In this document: piece by piece, positions 32,939-41,595 of the stretch
How positions within the stretch are numbered: the first letter of the stretch is position 1
Layout of the letters: the number at the start of each line of letters is the position of its first letter
Source: an uncultured Oscillospiraceae bacterium
GTDB taxonomy: Bacteria > Bacillota > Clostridia > Oscillospirales > Acutalibacteraceae
Direction: 5' to 3'
Length of the DNA: 64,000 bases
NCBI GenBank assembly: GCA_900544715.1
Contig: UQWL01000010.1
Coordinates: 31,271 to 95,270, forward strand
Position numbers and translations under genes: made by a program
Notes under the pieces: generated by a model
What the model saw: only the letters and a program-made list of their open reading frames with translations
What the model was told of the DNA's origin: nothing
Databases searched by the model: none

Positions 32939-33973
32939 TTAACAGAAAATTAATCCAAACTTCACCAACAACTGTTTTCCGTGCCGGAGCGCTGCGTCAA
33001 GCGCCTGGTTTCTCACCTTCTGAAAGCCTACCGCATAGGTGACGACCTCGCCGCGAAATCCCCTTTTAAAACCGTATACGCCGGAGTGCCCATCCGACCC
33101 GTCGCCCCGGTAGGCAGGCAGGCCGCCGAAATCATAAAGGCTGCACCCGCTTTCCACCGCCCAGCGGATCATCTCATACTGCATGAGGTGATTCGGCATC
33201 ACCTCCCGATGCTGCTCGGAGGAGCCCCCGAACACATAGCTCACCTTCCCCGCATAACGGACGGCGAGCGCGCCGGACAGCGCCTGCCCCTGATAATAGC
33301 AAAGATACAGCCGGCAATCCTCCCCAAAGGCCTCCATATACCGGCGCAGGTATTCTTTGCTGCGCACCTGAAAACCATCGCGCCGCGCCGTTTCACACCA
33401 GATGGGGTAAAAATCCTCCAGCGCCTCCGGCCCACACACTCTGCACTCCACGCCCTTGCGCATGGCAAGGCGGATATTATAGCGCCATTTGGGGTGGAAG
33501 GAGGCAACCAGCTCCTCCATGCTCTTCCCCTCCAGATGGAGCACATAAAAAATGCCCGACTGCATCGTGGAAGGCGCTTCCTGCACAAAACCAAAATAGT
33601 TGAGTAACCGAAGAGCCGCCTCATTCTCCAGCCGAATCTGTGGGTCCAACACGATCTTGTAGGCGTGCCGTTTACATGCGAGTTGGTCCAATTCTTCCAG
33701 CAGCGAAGCAACGCTCTCCCCATCGCTCCAATCCAGCACCGGGCCGCGCGGAAGATATAAAAATGACCGGTTGACGCATGGAACACGCTTTACGAGCACG
33801 ATCGCCGCTGCCGAAATGTTCCCGGCTCCGTTTCGAATGTAAAGCACCTCCGATTCCTCCTGCTTCACCTCCGGCCAGCAAAGGGACTGGGTGAACCAGC
33901 CATTGGGATGGCTGCGCAGAAATCGGTCCAATTCCTCATACTCCGCTTGATTGGCTTTGTTTAAAACCGGCAT
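32939..33973 (-). CDS. FemAB-family aminoacyltransferase (peptidoglycan cross-bridge type)
   Basis: A 344-residue member of the FemA/FemB/FemX family with two GNAT-like halves. Typical segments are FTQSLCWPEVK, RSFLYLPRGPVLDW, FHPKWRYNIRLAMRKGVE and YDFGGLPAYRGDGSDGHSGVYGFKRGFRGEVV. These enzymes add amino acids from charged tRNA to the lipid II stem peptide. ATG 33973 is chosen, nine bases after AAAAGGGG; the GTG at 33982 touches that site. The gene closes an operon with a two-component system and an unknown surface protein, which suggests regulated wall cross-bridge formation or resistance. Confidence 0.85.
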   Translation of the reverse strand: MPVLNKANQAEYEELDRFLRSHPNGWFTQSLCWPEVKQEESEVLYIRNGAGNISAAAIVLVKRVPCVNRSFLYLPRGPVLDWSDGESVASLLEELDQLACKRHAYKIVLDPQIRLENEAALRLLNYFGFVQEAPSTMQSGIFYVLHLEGKSMEELVASFHPKWRYNIRLAMRKGVECRVCGPEALEDFYPIWCETARRDGFQVRSKEYLRRYMEAFGEDCRLYLCYYQGQALSGALAVRYAGKVSYVFGGSSEQHREVMPNHLMQYEMIRWAVESGCSLYDFGGLPAYRGDGSDGHSGVYGFKRGFRGEVVTYAVGFQKVRNQALDAALRHGKQLLVKFGLIFC

Positions 33974-33981
33974 TTGCCTCA

Positions 33982-34011
33982 CCCCTTTTCCCTATCATAG
34001 AGGGAAAGGGG
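33982..34011 (-). promoter_or_regulatory. Hairpin that encloses the FemAB ribosome binding site
   Basis: CCCCTTTTCCCT (33982-33993) can pair with AGGGAAAGGGG (34001-34011) over a seven-base loop. On the minus-strand mRNA the second arm contains the Shine-Dalgarno AAAAGGGG of femAB, so the fold would hide it. Confidence 0.5.
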
Positions 34012-34090
34012 ACAAGGAGTCCTCCAAAAGCTGCAAAAAAACAGAAAAGGTTCTAGGCCCTTCACCACAGGAAGGGAGTTTAGCGCCCGG

Positions 34091-35155
34091 TCAGGAAATG
34101 CTGACGCCCTCCACACGGCCGGACGCGGGATTATACATAAAAACAAGCGTAGATTTTGTTTCTTTCCATTGCTGCACGTAATACAGCAGATCCTCCCCAA
34201 CAACGACCGTACTGGCCGGTTCCCGCGTGATATTGCTGGATTCCGCCATGATCTGGCCGTTTGTAATCGCCCTTAGCATCGCAGTGAAGTCCGCATGGAA
34301 AACCTGAAAAAAAGTGGCCAGAGGGTTCGTTTCCCCTTTCAGTTTCTCATTGACCCCGTTGTCACTTCCCTCACCGGAGAGCGCAAATTTATTTCTACTT
34401 TTCATATCCTGATAAAATTCGTCGCAAAGGAGGGAAAACGCATGGCGCTCCGAAAAGGAGAAGGGGCGGCGCTGGGCTTTGTCTTCTTTTGGGGAGCATT
34501 TAAAATAAAGCAAGTTTTGTGTTTCCCCGTCGGCCGTTATGGCAGCGAACGGGTTCTCTATATTGCACACCAGGTCCACCGAATAAGGTACGCCCGCTAT
34601 CTCATAGGCAAAGTCGTGCAAATAAAACAGTTTTTTCTGGCTATCGATCTGGATGCTGTCCGCAAGCTTTGTGGCGAGCGTATTGATCTCCTCCTCCGCA
34701 ATATCCATGGGGTGATACCCAGCCTGGTAGCCGGCCAGACTGATTATAATTCTCGCGGCAGATGCCAGCCCTAAATAGGGCTTGTACACTTTGCTGAACA
34801 TTTTATACTGCAGGGAATACGGATAATAGGATTCTCGAAAATTTTGCGTTCTCCGGGCAAACGCATCCGGATTCGTCGTCCTTTTTGTTTCCGTATATTT
34901 CCAAAAAGAAACACATTGCGCAACATCGTAGCGCTCCAAAAGTGGAAAGGTAATTTCACCGCCGCCTTTCGCAAACGTAAAGGGGATCAGCTTTTGCTCC
35001 CCATCCGCCTCGCGCCGGATCACGCTGGATTCGCCCACAGAACCGGCGGAAAAGTGTGCAAACAGCGACATCCCCGACACGCCCGCGAGAATCACCGCGA
35101 TTGTCGCAATCAGGGTCAGCGCCGTATAGGTTTTGAATCGTTTCTTTTTGCTCAT
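34091..35155 (-). CDS. Membrane-anchored extracellular protein of unknown function in two-component operon
   Basis: A 354-residue protein I do not recognise. A basic start (MSKKKRFK) and one hydrophobic helix (about residues 9-30) indicate a signal anchor; the remaining 320 residues are outside the cell, with one cysteine-poor, mixed alpha/beta-looking region and segments such as FAYEIAGVPYSVDLVCNIENPF and AFSLLCDEFYQDM. ATG 35155 has AAGGGA eight bases upstream; ATG 35161 is too close. It lies 132 bases after the kinase and 117 before femAB, so it is likely part of a wall-related stress operon and may act as a sensor accessory or effector. Confidence 0.65.
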   Translation of the reverse strand: MSKKKRFKTYTALTLIATIAVILAGVSGMSLFAHFSAGSVGESSVIRREADGEQKLIPFTFAKGGGEITFPLLERYDVAQCVSFWKYTETKRTTNPDAFARRTQNFRESYYPYSLQYKMFSKVYKPYLGLASAARIIISLAGYQAGYHPMDIAEEEINTLATKLADSIQIDSQKKLFYLHDFAYEIAGVPYSVDLVCNIENPFAAITADGETQNLLYFKCSPKEDKAQRRPFSFSERHAFSLLCDEFYQDMKSRNKFALSGEGSDNGVNEKLKGETNPLATFFQVFHADFTAMLRAITNGQIMAESSNITREPASTVVVGEDLLYYVQQWKETKSTLVFMYNPASGRVEGVSIS

Positions 35156-35287
35156 AACCATTCCCTTCTCACTTCTGGCAGCGGAATTGCGCGGCGTTCG
35201 TCCTGGCCTTTTTGAAAAGGCCGGGCCAAAATTTCGAGCAGAATTTCCGCTCCAAAAGCACAAATCGCAATTTACAGGATTGCTCTT

Positions 35288-36709
35288 TCACATTTTCTCA
35301 TGCAGCACAATTGTGATAATCGTTCCCTTGCCCGGCTCGCTGGCGACCTGAATATTTGCCTCATGCGCCCGGGCGATTTCCTGGCAAAGCGCGAGGCCCA
35401 GCCCGGCCCCGCCGGACTTCCGGCTTCTGGATTGATCCACCATGTAAAACGGTTCAAAAATATTGCGAATTTCCTCCTGCGACATGCCGATGCCCTGATC
35501 CTCTACCGAAATGGCCACGCGCCCCTCCCGGCTTTCACATCGAAAAAACACGCTGCCGCCCGGGCACGACGCCTTGGCCGCGTTCTCCAGCACGTTATAG
35601 AGGAGAGATTCAAACAATTCCCTGTCAATCCGTACGGTATGATGCGCCGGTGAACAGACGAGCCGGAGGCCGCTGTTTGCAAAAACCGGCTCCAATGCTT
35701 TAACGGCCCCCTGCATCACGTCATACAGGTCCATCTGCCGGTAATCGAGCACGGAACTGCCCACGGTGATCAGCTCCATCAGCTTGGAGGACAGCGCCCG
35801 AAGCCGCTTCGTCTCCTCCACGATAACGCCTGCGTACTCCCGGCGATCCTCCTCCTTTACGGTTTTTTTCACCCGTAGAACATCCCCAAAGCCGAGGATC
35901 GACGTCAGCGGTGTTTTCATCTCATGCGCAAGGTTGGCAATAAACATCTTCCGGGCTTCCGCCGCATCCTCCAGCTTGTCGATATTCTCCTGAATGGATT
36001 GCGTCATCCGGTTCAGGTTTTGCGACAGCTCCTGGAATTCGCTGCTTCCGCCCTCTGAAAATCGCTCATCATAATTGCCACCCGCAATCACATCCACCGT
36101 CCGGTTGATCCGATCCAGGGGCTTCAGCAAAAAATGCAGGATCAGCAAAAGCACAATGGAGGCCGCTGCGGAGCATAGAATGCTCATCCAAATGGCAAAC
36201 TGGAATTGGCTGCGCCTGAGCTGAAAAATTTCGCTGACATCCGTTTCGGTCAGCAAAAAATAATCCTCATTCTCTACTTGAAACAGGGAAGCGGTCAGCA
36301 GGCGATACCCCTCCCCCTCCTCAATGATCTTCAGGTGATAGGAGCCAGCGCTATCTGCCTCGTCCATCAGCGCTTTTTTTTCATCCGTCAGGCTGAGATT
36401 GGAGGTGGAGATCAGCTCCCCTCCACAGAATACCGCCGTGCCCTCCTCCAGCGACCACTCATCGAACATTTGCAGGACGGTCTGCGCGACTTCCTCTTTC
36501 TCCAGCGAATACCGGTCCAGCTGCCAGCGGCGAAAGACCAGCTCGTTTTGCAGGCTGGAAACCAGATATTCCTGCCGCGAAACGGCATGCTCCTTTTCCC
36601 GCTGCACCATTAGATTGTGGCTGTTGCCCACCAGCAGGATGGCGGTCAGATCCACCACCGTCATTACCAGCAGGAACGTGCACAAAAAAATTTTTTGCCA
36701 AAGCTTCAT
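35288..36709 (-). CDS. Sensor histidine kinase with extracellular domain
   Basis: A 473-residue kinase with two membrane helices (about 7-28 and 172-196) enclosing an extracellular sensor region of about 145 residues, a HAMP domain (about 197-250), the HisKA box NLAHEMKTPLTSILGFG (H262) and a complete HATPase domain (N-box NVLENAAKASCPGG, G-boxes DQGIGMS and GGAGLGLALCQEIARAH). Its ATG overlaps the response regulator stop by four bases. The signal is probably extracellular; the downstream genes point to the cell wall. Confidence 0.92.
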   Translation of the reverse strand: MKLWQKIFLCTFLLVMTVVDLTAILLVGNSHNLMVQREKEHAVSRQEYLVSSLQNELVFRRWQLDRYSLEKEEVAQTVLQMFDEWSLEEGTAVFCGGELISTSNLSLTDEKKALMDEADSAGSYHLKIIEEGEGYRLLTASLFQVENEDYFLLTETDVSEIFQLRRSQFQFAIWMSILCSAAASIVLLLILHFLLKPLDRINRTVDVIAGGNYDERFSEGGSSEFQELSQNLNRMTQSIQENIDKLEDAAEARKMFIANLAHEMKTPLTSILGFGDVLRVKKTVKEEDRREYAGVIVEETKRLRALSSKLMELITVGSSVLDYRQMDLYDVMQGAVKALEPVFANSGLRLVCSPAHHTVRIDRELFESLLYNVLENAAKASCPGGSVFFRCESREGRVAISVEDQGIGMSQEEIRNIFEPFYMVDQSRSRKSGGAGLGLALCQEIARAHEANIQVASEPGKGTIITIVLHEKM

Positions 36710-37371
36710 ATGTCATCCGGCCTTTCCAGCCTATAGCCGAGCTTTGGGATCGTCACAAGCTTTGACTGCAAACAGAGCTTGCGCCGCACCTGCTGGACGT
36801 GAATGTCAACCGTCCGGCTCTCCCCCGCGAATTCATAGCCCCATACGTGGGAGAGAAGCCGCTCTCTGGTCAGCGCCACATCCAAATTCTGCATAAAAAA
36901 GACCAGCACATCAAATTCCTTCGGGGTGAGGGAAACCATCTTACCATCCTGCCGCACCGTATGTTCATCGAGATTGACCACGATATTTTCATAATGGAGC
37001 ACCGTATTCCCCCGGTTTACGCGGCGCAGCACCACTTCAATGCGTGCCAGCAGCTCCACCGCTTCAAAGGGTTTGACGATATAATCCTCCGCACCGAGCT
37101 TCAGCCCGCGCACCTTATCCGAAACCTCCTGGCGCGCGGTCAGGAAAATCACCGGCACCTCGGCCGCATTGATCTGCCCAATCACCTGAAAGCCATCCAT
37201 ACCCGGCAGCATAACATCCAGCAGCACCAGGTCAAAATTGCCGGAGCGGATCGCCTCTACCGCCTCACAGCCATCCGTGCACACGCTGCTCTGATAGCCC
37301 ACGATGGAGAGCGCGGCCTCCAGCATTTTTACAATATTGCAATCGTCCTCCACAATGAGGATTTGAATCAT
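36706..37371 (-). CDS. OmpR-family response regulator
   Basis: A 221-residue regulator: receiver with ILIVEDD, phospho-accepting D52 in LVLLDVMLPGMDG and the YIVKPF lysine, and a winged-helix output domain with RTVDIHVQQVRRKL and KLGYRLERPDDI. It is the first gene of the four-gene operon regulator-kinase-unknown surface protein-FemAB and presumably controls it. Confidence 0.92.
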   Translation of the reverse strand: MIQILIVEDDCNIVKMLEAALSIVGYQSSVCTDGCEAVEAIRSGNFDLVLLDVMLPGMDGFQVIGQINAAEVPVIFLTARQEVSDKVRGLKLGAEDYIVKPFEAVELLARIEVVLRRVNRGNTVLHYENIVVNLDEHTVRQDGKMVSLTPKEFDVLVFFMQNLDVALTRERLLSHVWGYEFAGESRTVDIHVQQVRRKLCLQSKLVTIPKLGYRLERPDDI

Positions 37372-37576
37372 TTAAAAGCACCCCCGTTATTTCTTCTATT
37401 GTACTGTCCGTGCTAGTGCACTGTCAAACGGCGGGCGGAAAATAAGCTGCAAAAGAGATGCAAAAATTCTGGAAAAAGAAAAAAGGAACAATCACCCCCT
37501 ACGGCGCATCAGTGCTGGAAGCAGCTTTGAGCAAACGGAGCGGGCGTTGTTTTGCTGCTCCGCCCCGCTTCACAAT

Positions 37577-37609
37577 AGAAAAAGCGCGCTGTAAAAATTA
37601 CAACGCGCT
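37577..37609 (-). terminator. Terminator of spoVAE
   Basis: Arms AGCGCGCTGTAA (37583-37594) and TTACAACGCGCT (37598-37609) pair with one wobble around three bases; on the minus strand they are followed by TTTCTATTG. Confidence 0.8.
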
Positions 37610-37629
37610 CTGTGCAACGATATCTATTT

Positions 37630-37983
37630 TTATTTATCCTTTGGTTTTGCAAAAAAGGATACCAGCAGCCCGCTAATCATCGCCGCCGTAATGCCTGCCG
37701 CCCCAGCTGTCAGCGGCCCCGTCAGCACGCCGAGCAGGCCCTGGCTGGCCACTGCCTCTTTCGTCCCCTTCGCCAGCAGATAGCCGAAGCCCGTCAGAGG
37801 GACGCTGGCGCCCATACCTGCCCACTTCACCAGCGGCTCATAAAGGCCGATTGCGCCGAGCAGCACGCCCAGCGTGACGAACAGCACCAGGATTCTCGCG
37901 GGCGTCAGCTTCGTCCAGTCAATTAAAATCTGGCCAACGGCGCAGATCAGCCCGCCCACCAGAAACGCTTTCAAAAAGATCAT
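37630..37983 (-). CDS. spoVAE: Stage V sporulation protein AE
   Basis: A 117-residue membrane protein with about four helices and the sequence blocks FLVGGLICAVGQILIDWTKLTPARILV and LTGFGYLLAKGTKEAV of SpoVAE. With SpoVAC and SpoVAD it forms the channel that moves dipicolinic acid across the spore inner membrane. Here it stands alone with its own terminator; the other spoVA genes are not adjacent. No strong sigma-A promoter is visible, as expected for a forespore gene (sigma-G). Confidence 0.88.
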   Translation of the reverse strand: MIFLKAFLVGGLICAVGQILIDWTKLTPARILVLFVTLGVLLGAIGLYEPLVKWAGMGASVPLTGFGYLLAKGTKEAVASQGLLGVLTGPLTAGAAGITAAMISGLLVSFFAKPKDK

Positions 37984-38173
37984 GCGTATGATTCCTTCCT
38001 TTCACAGAGCCCCGCAGCGCTTCTGCGCGGCCTCCCTGTTTCAAAAGCCCCGCTTGATCGCGTTCGGCTTTTCTGCGTCGTTATTCTTTGCCTTTTCACC
38101 ACAAATATTCCAAAAGAGGGCAAAAGAAAAATAGAAGCAGGCAAGCGCCGTGTGTCCGGAAGCAATCCATTTC

Positions 38174-38205
38174 AAAAAAATGCAGGCCCGGCGGAACGCC
38201 GGGCC
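38174..38205 (-). terminator. Terminator of the glycan operon
   Basis: Perfect nine-base arms GGCCCGGCG/CGCCGGGCC (38185-38193, 38197-38205) with a three-base loop, followed on the minus strand by TGCATTTTTTTG, four bases past the stop at 38209. Confidence 0.85.
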
Positions 38206-38208
38206 ATG

Positions 38209-40020
38209 TTATAACAAGCTGCTTTTTCTCTCCGACTGCGCCTCTGTCCGGAGGAAAAGCCCTTCAAACTGCAAGCTCTGAGCCGGCGATAGCGTGTAGA
38301 TGGAGTTGGATGCGCCGTAGCGCTCCTCCCAACCGGTAAAAATTTTAGAGAGGTCAACACGCACTTTTTTCGGCATGTTGGAAATATTTTGGATCGAAAT
38401 ACCTTGCTCCGAAAGCTGATAGGCCACGCCGAAGCTCTCCATCGAAACCTCTGTACCGATTGTGCAGCAGGGGGCAATCAGCAGATCCGCCTCCTCATCC
38501 GGCCGGATGCCCAAAAAGTCATGCACCAGCACATCCAGAAACACATTGGGGTATTCATAATAGGAGGGCGAGCCGTGCCAATTTCGTCTGCTATCTTCCC
38601 CCGTGTTGTAGTAAATATAATTCATATCATACCGCTCGCCCATATCAAAATTGTCGGCTCCGGCCTGCTGGGCAACCCGCTCTAACTGACGCTTGAGCAG
38701 GGCGGCATCCGCCTTTTCCCGCCTGTATTTTGCATCGTGGCACCAATACCGCCCAGCTGCGCACAAATCATACGGGCCGCCCACGCCGATTTCCGACTCC
38801 GTATAATCCTCAATTTTTGCCGCGACAAACGAAGGGAACTTTTGAAAAACATCGTCGTACTGCTCGATTACGGCGTTCACCGCGTCGTTTCTGGTGGGAT
38901 CATTGAAGCCGAAGGTGACGGACAAGGCGTTGCTCAGCAAATGAATATGGTCGTGCACCACACCCTGCCGGTCGATCCAGTCCACATAGTGGCTGTCCTG
39001 CTCGCTCCAATACCCCCCCGGAACAGGCTGTATATAATTGTGCTGCATCCTGTTGGCTAACTTCGCATAATGATTGGCCTTTTCATTGACACCGGCGATG
39101 GTTTCGAGCCGCGCCATCAGCCGAAACGAATGCACGGCAAAGGCCTGCGCCTGTGCGTTGGCGCCATCCTTCATCACCTGATCCTCATAATACACATCGC
39201 CCCAAAGGCGGCCATTCTGATCCAGAAACCGCTCCGCAAAACAAAGCCCGCGCTCCAGGGTGCCCAAATGCTTTGTGACAAACCCAATGTCTTTCGTCAG
39301 GCAGTAGTATTGATACAGCTCTTCCACCAGCTCCATCACGCCTGTGAGCAGGAACATCACGGCCTTCACCTTTTTATCCTGGCTTTTACGATATACGCGG
39401 TATTCTCGCCGCCCGTTCGGCTGTAGAGAGCACGGAATGCGAAATTGCCGCCGCCAATCTGTGCGCATAAGGCGCAGCTGCAATTCCAGCATCCTGCGAA
39501 CCAGCTGCAAATCAAAGGCATCACCCATCGCCAGCCTGCCGCGAATATGGAATTCATGATCCACGGCGGGGTAGGTGCCGCCATAAAACGTTGTCTCCAG
39601 CGTGGAGAGGACATACCCCTCCCGCAGCCACTTCTTGTTACGCAGAAAGGAGCGCTCGGCGCATTGGTTTAAAAGGCTCTTCCAATAAAAGTTTGCCATT
39701 GCCCGCTCCAGATGATCCGAGCCATCCACCCGCACACAAAACGCATTGCCTAAAAAATCGCAGGATGGAACCCCTTCCTGCACGGCAGTGCTGTAATCCG
39801 CATCAAAAAGGATTTCGATCCCTGCCCGACCGTGCCGCACCCGGTAGCCGCCCGTTGTTTGAAACAGGGAACAGGTATCCTCTTCTTCATCCAGCGCCCA
39901 TAAAAACACGTTGCCCGCAAACGCTTTGGGCTGCGCCACTGGCGGGATGACATAGTGGTTGCCGTTTTCCTCCAAGTGGGCATAAATTTTTACGCCGCGA
40001 TCCAAAATCAGCTTTTTCAT
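38209..40020 (-). CDS. Six-hairpin glycosidase-like protein (probable glycan-acting enzyme)
   Basis: This 603-residue cytoplasmic protein has the alternating helical pattern of (alpha/alpha)6 barrel glycosidases in residues 120-480, after an N-terminal beta-rich region. Notable blocks are ETTFYGGTYPAVDHEFHIRGRL, LWGDVYYEDQVMKDGANAQAQAFAVHSFRLMARLE and GRYWCHDAKYR. Conserved acidic residues could be catalytic, but I cannot assign a CAZy family. It follows a GH30 gene by 156 bases in an operon with a GntR regulator, so it likely acts on the same oligosaccharide. Lack of a signal peptide implies an imported substrate. Confidence 0.6.
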   Translation of the reverse strand: MKKLILDRGVKIYAHLEENGNHYVIPPVAQPKAFAGNVFLWALDEEEDTCSLFQTTGGYRVRHGRAGIEILFDADYSTAVQEGVPSCDFLGNAFCVRVDGSDHLERAMANFYWKSLLNQCAERSFLRNKKWLREGYVLSTLETTFYGGTYPAVDHEFHIRGRLAMGDAFDLQLVRRMLELQLRLMRTDWRRQFRIPCSLQPNGRREYRVYRKSQDKKVKAVMFLLTGVMELVEELYQYYCLTKDIGFVTKHLGTLERGLCFAERFLDQNGRLWGDVYYEDQVMKDGANAQAQAFAVHSFRLMARLETIAGVNEKANHYAKLANRMQHNYIQPVPGGYWSEQDSHYVDWIDRQGVVHDHIHLLSNALSVTFGFNDPTRNDAVNAVIEQYDDVFQKFPSFVAAKIEDYTESEIGVGGPYDLCAAGRYWCHDAKYRREKADAALLKRQLERVAQQAGADNFDMGERYDMNYIYYNTGEDSRRNWHGSPSYYEYPNVFLDVLVHDFLGIRPDEEADLLIAPCCTIGTEVSMESFGVAYQLSEQGISIQNISNMPKKVRVDLSKIFTGWEERYGASNSIYTLSPAQSLQFEGLFLRTEAQSERKSSLL

Positions 40021-40176
40021 AAATCCCCTTCATGATGCCTTACCGATTTTCATTTTTCTGGCAGGGCCTTCGCCGGGCCCTGCCTTTTCCCTTTTCAAAG
40101 AGTTCCACTGGGGCTTTTTCACGATAATCCTCCATTCCGCAGGGCAGGGCGCGCCCACTTTGCGGAATGCAAAAAA

Positions 40177-41544
40177 TTAAAATACAAGGGTGTTCACGGA
40201 GCGCGGGGAGAGCGCAAGCGCCTCGCCTGCTTCTACCCAGCTCTCCGCAAGGTCATGCGATGCGTCTGTCACAGCCAGCTTCATCCGGGAGTGAGGATTG
40301 GGCGAAACAGTAACTTTTTGAGCAGACTGTGAAAAATTCACCGCGATCAATACCGTCTGGCCGCCCTGTTGAAAGGCGAGCACCTTCAGCTCCGGTGATG
40401 CACAGCTTGCGTCAATCCGCCGCGCGCCGGGCTGGAGATAGCGTGAAAAGTTGCCGGTGGCATAGAGCCTTTTGGTCGGCTCGAAGGTTTTCGTCTCCAG
40501 ATCAATATAAATCAGGCCGTCGCAAAAATCCACCTCAGATACCGCAATCCAGTGCTGCCACGACGTTACCTGCATGATCGAAAGATCCTCAACCATCGTC
40601 CGCGCCATCACAAGCGCGGAATCCATCCCACGATCCCGCCCCTCCTGCATGTGCGTCCATTCGGACATTTTCACCGGCATACCAGGATATTGTTGATCCA
40701 TCCACCTGCGAAACCGCTTGAGGAAGGCAATACGGTTGTTGCAAAACGGCAGGGGAACCGGGTGGAAATAGGAGTGGATATCTACGCTGTCCAAATGGCG
40801 GCGAACCAGCGGATCTTTCAGCAGGCGCCTCGTGTAGGCCTTATTGAACCAGCGAATATCGCCCACTTCCATCCCCGCCAACTTTACCATTTGGAGCGCA
40901 TCGCGATCTTCCAGCGCGCGGGCAAAGGTCTGAAATAACCGCCCCGCGCTGGATGGGTGATAGTGGCAGCCCTCCTGCCCGCCGTTCCACACCCATACCG
41001 GCTCATTGATGGGGGAGAGATATTTTACGGGCAGGCCTTCCTCTACAAAATGCTCCGTCACATCCAGGCAGTAGCGGACGAAGGCATCATAATTCTTCCG
41101 GCTTAAATTCTCCTGGAAGCTTCTAAAAAGCCCCACATGCGTTTTGTGGTTTTTGGTGAGCCGTTCCGGCGGGGAGTTGACGAACAGGACGATTTCCCCC
41201 GCGCCGTCGCGCACCGCCTGCCGCATCATATAAACAGCCTGTGCATCCCGGCTCCAATCGTATTGAGCGTCGCCCGCGTCAAAACTGTCCGCCCTGCGCG
41301 CAGGCTGTGAAAAGCGCCCTTTCCCTGACCGCTTGGATCCTCCGCCAATGTTATAGCGGTAGATTTGGAGGCCGATCCCCTTTTCTCTGCTGTAAAGCAT
41401 TTCAGAGATCCGGTCACGCACCGGCTTGCCGCTCGCTGGGTCAATGTGTTCCCAACCGCCCACGATCTGTGCCCACCAAGCGCCGCTGGCGCCGAAGCCC
41501 TCTATGCGCTGAAACTGCTTTTCAGGGTTTAGCTGTATGTTCAA
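40177..41544 (-). CDS. Glycoside hydrolase family 30 enzyme
   Basis: A 455-residue GH30 enzyme: an N-terminal IEGFGASGAWWAQIVGGW, the TIM barrel with YRYNIGGGS, the acid/base glutamate in LSPINEPVWVW (E181) and the nucleophile in VKMSEWTHM (E295), then the side beta-domain starting at FEPTKRLYATGNFSRYLQPGARRI. This layout resembles the endo-beta-1,6-galactanase/xylanase branches more than glucosylceramidases. No signal peptide is present, so the enzyme is probably intracellular. The TTG at 41544 follows TAGGAGG with nine bases spacing and removes an unlikely basic N-terminus. Confidence 0.85.
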   Translation of the reverse strand: MNIQLNPEKQFQRIEGFGASGAWWAQIVGGWEHIDPASGKPVRDRISEMLYSREKGIGLQIYRYNIGGGSKRSGKGRFSQPARRADSFDAGDAQYDWSRDAQAVYMMRQAVRDGAGEIVLFVNSPPERLTKNHKTHVGLFRSFQENLSRKNYDAFVRYCLDVTEHFVEEGLPVKYLSPINEPVWVWNGGQEGCHYHPSSAGRLFQTFARALEDRDALQMVKLAGMEVGDIRWFNKAYTRRLLKDPLVRRHLDSVDIHSYFHPVPLPFCNNRIAFLKRFRRWMDQQYPGMPVKMSEWTHMQEGRDRGMDSALVMARTMVEDLSIMQVTSWQHWIAVSEVDFCDGLIYIDLETKTFEPTKRLYATGNFSRYLQPGARRIDASCASPELKVLAFQQGGQTVLIAVNFSQSAQKVTVSPNPHSRMKLAVTDASHDLAESWVEAGEALALSPRSVNTLVF

Positions 41545-41595
41545 AGCCGTCCGCCTCCTATCCTGCACAGCAAATATGGCGCGTCCGCTTCCCGA

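Noticed and set aside
40060..40084. Perfect nine-base GC stem between GH30 and the six-hairpin gene
   Set aside because: The T-run is on the plus side only, whereas the genes are on the minus strand, so it is not a terminator for them; it may only be an mRNA hairpin.
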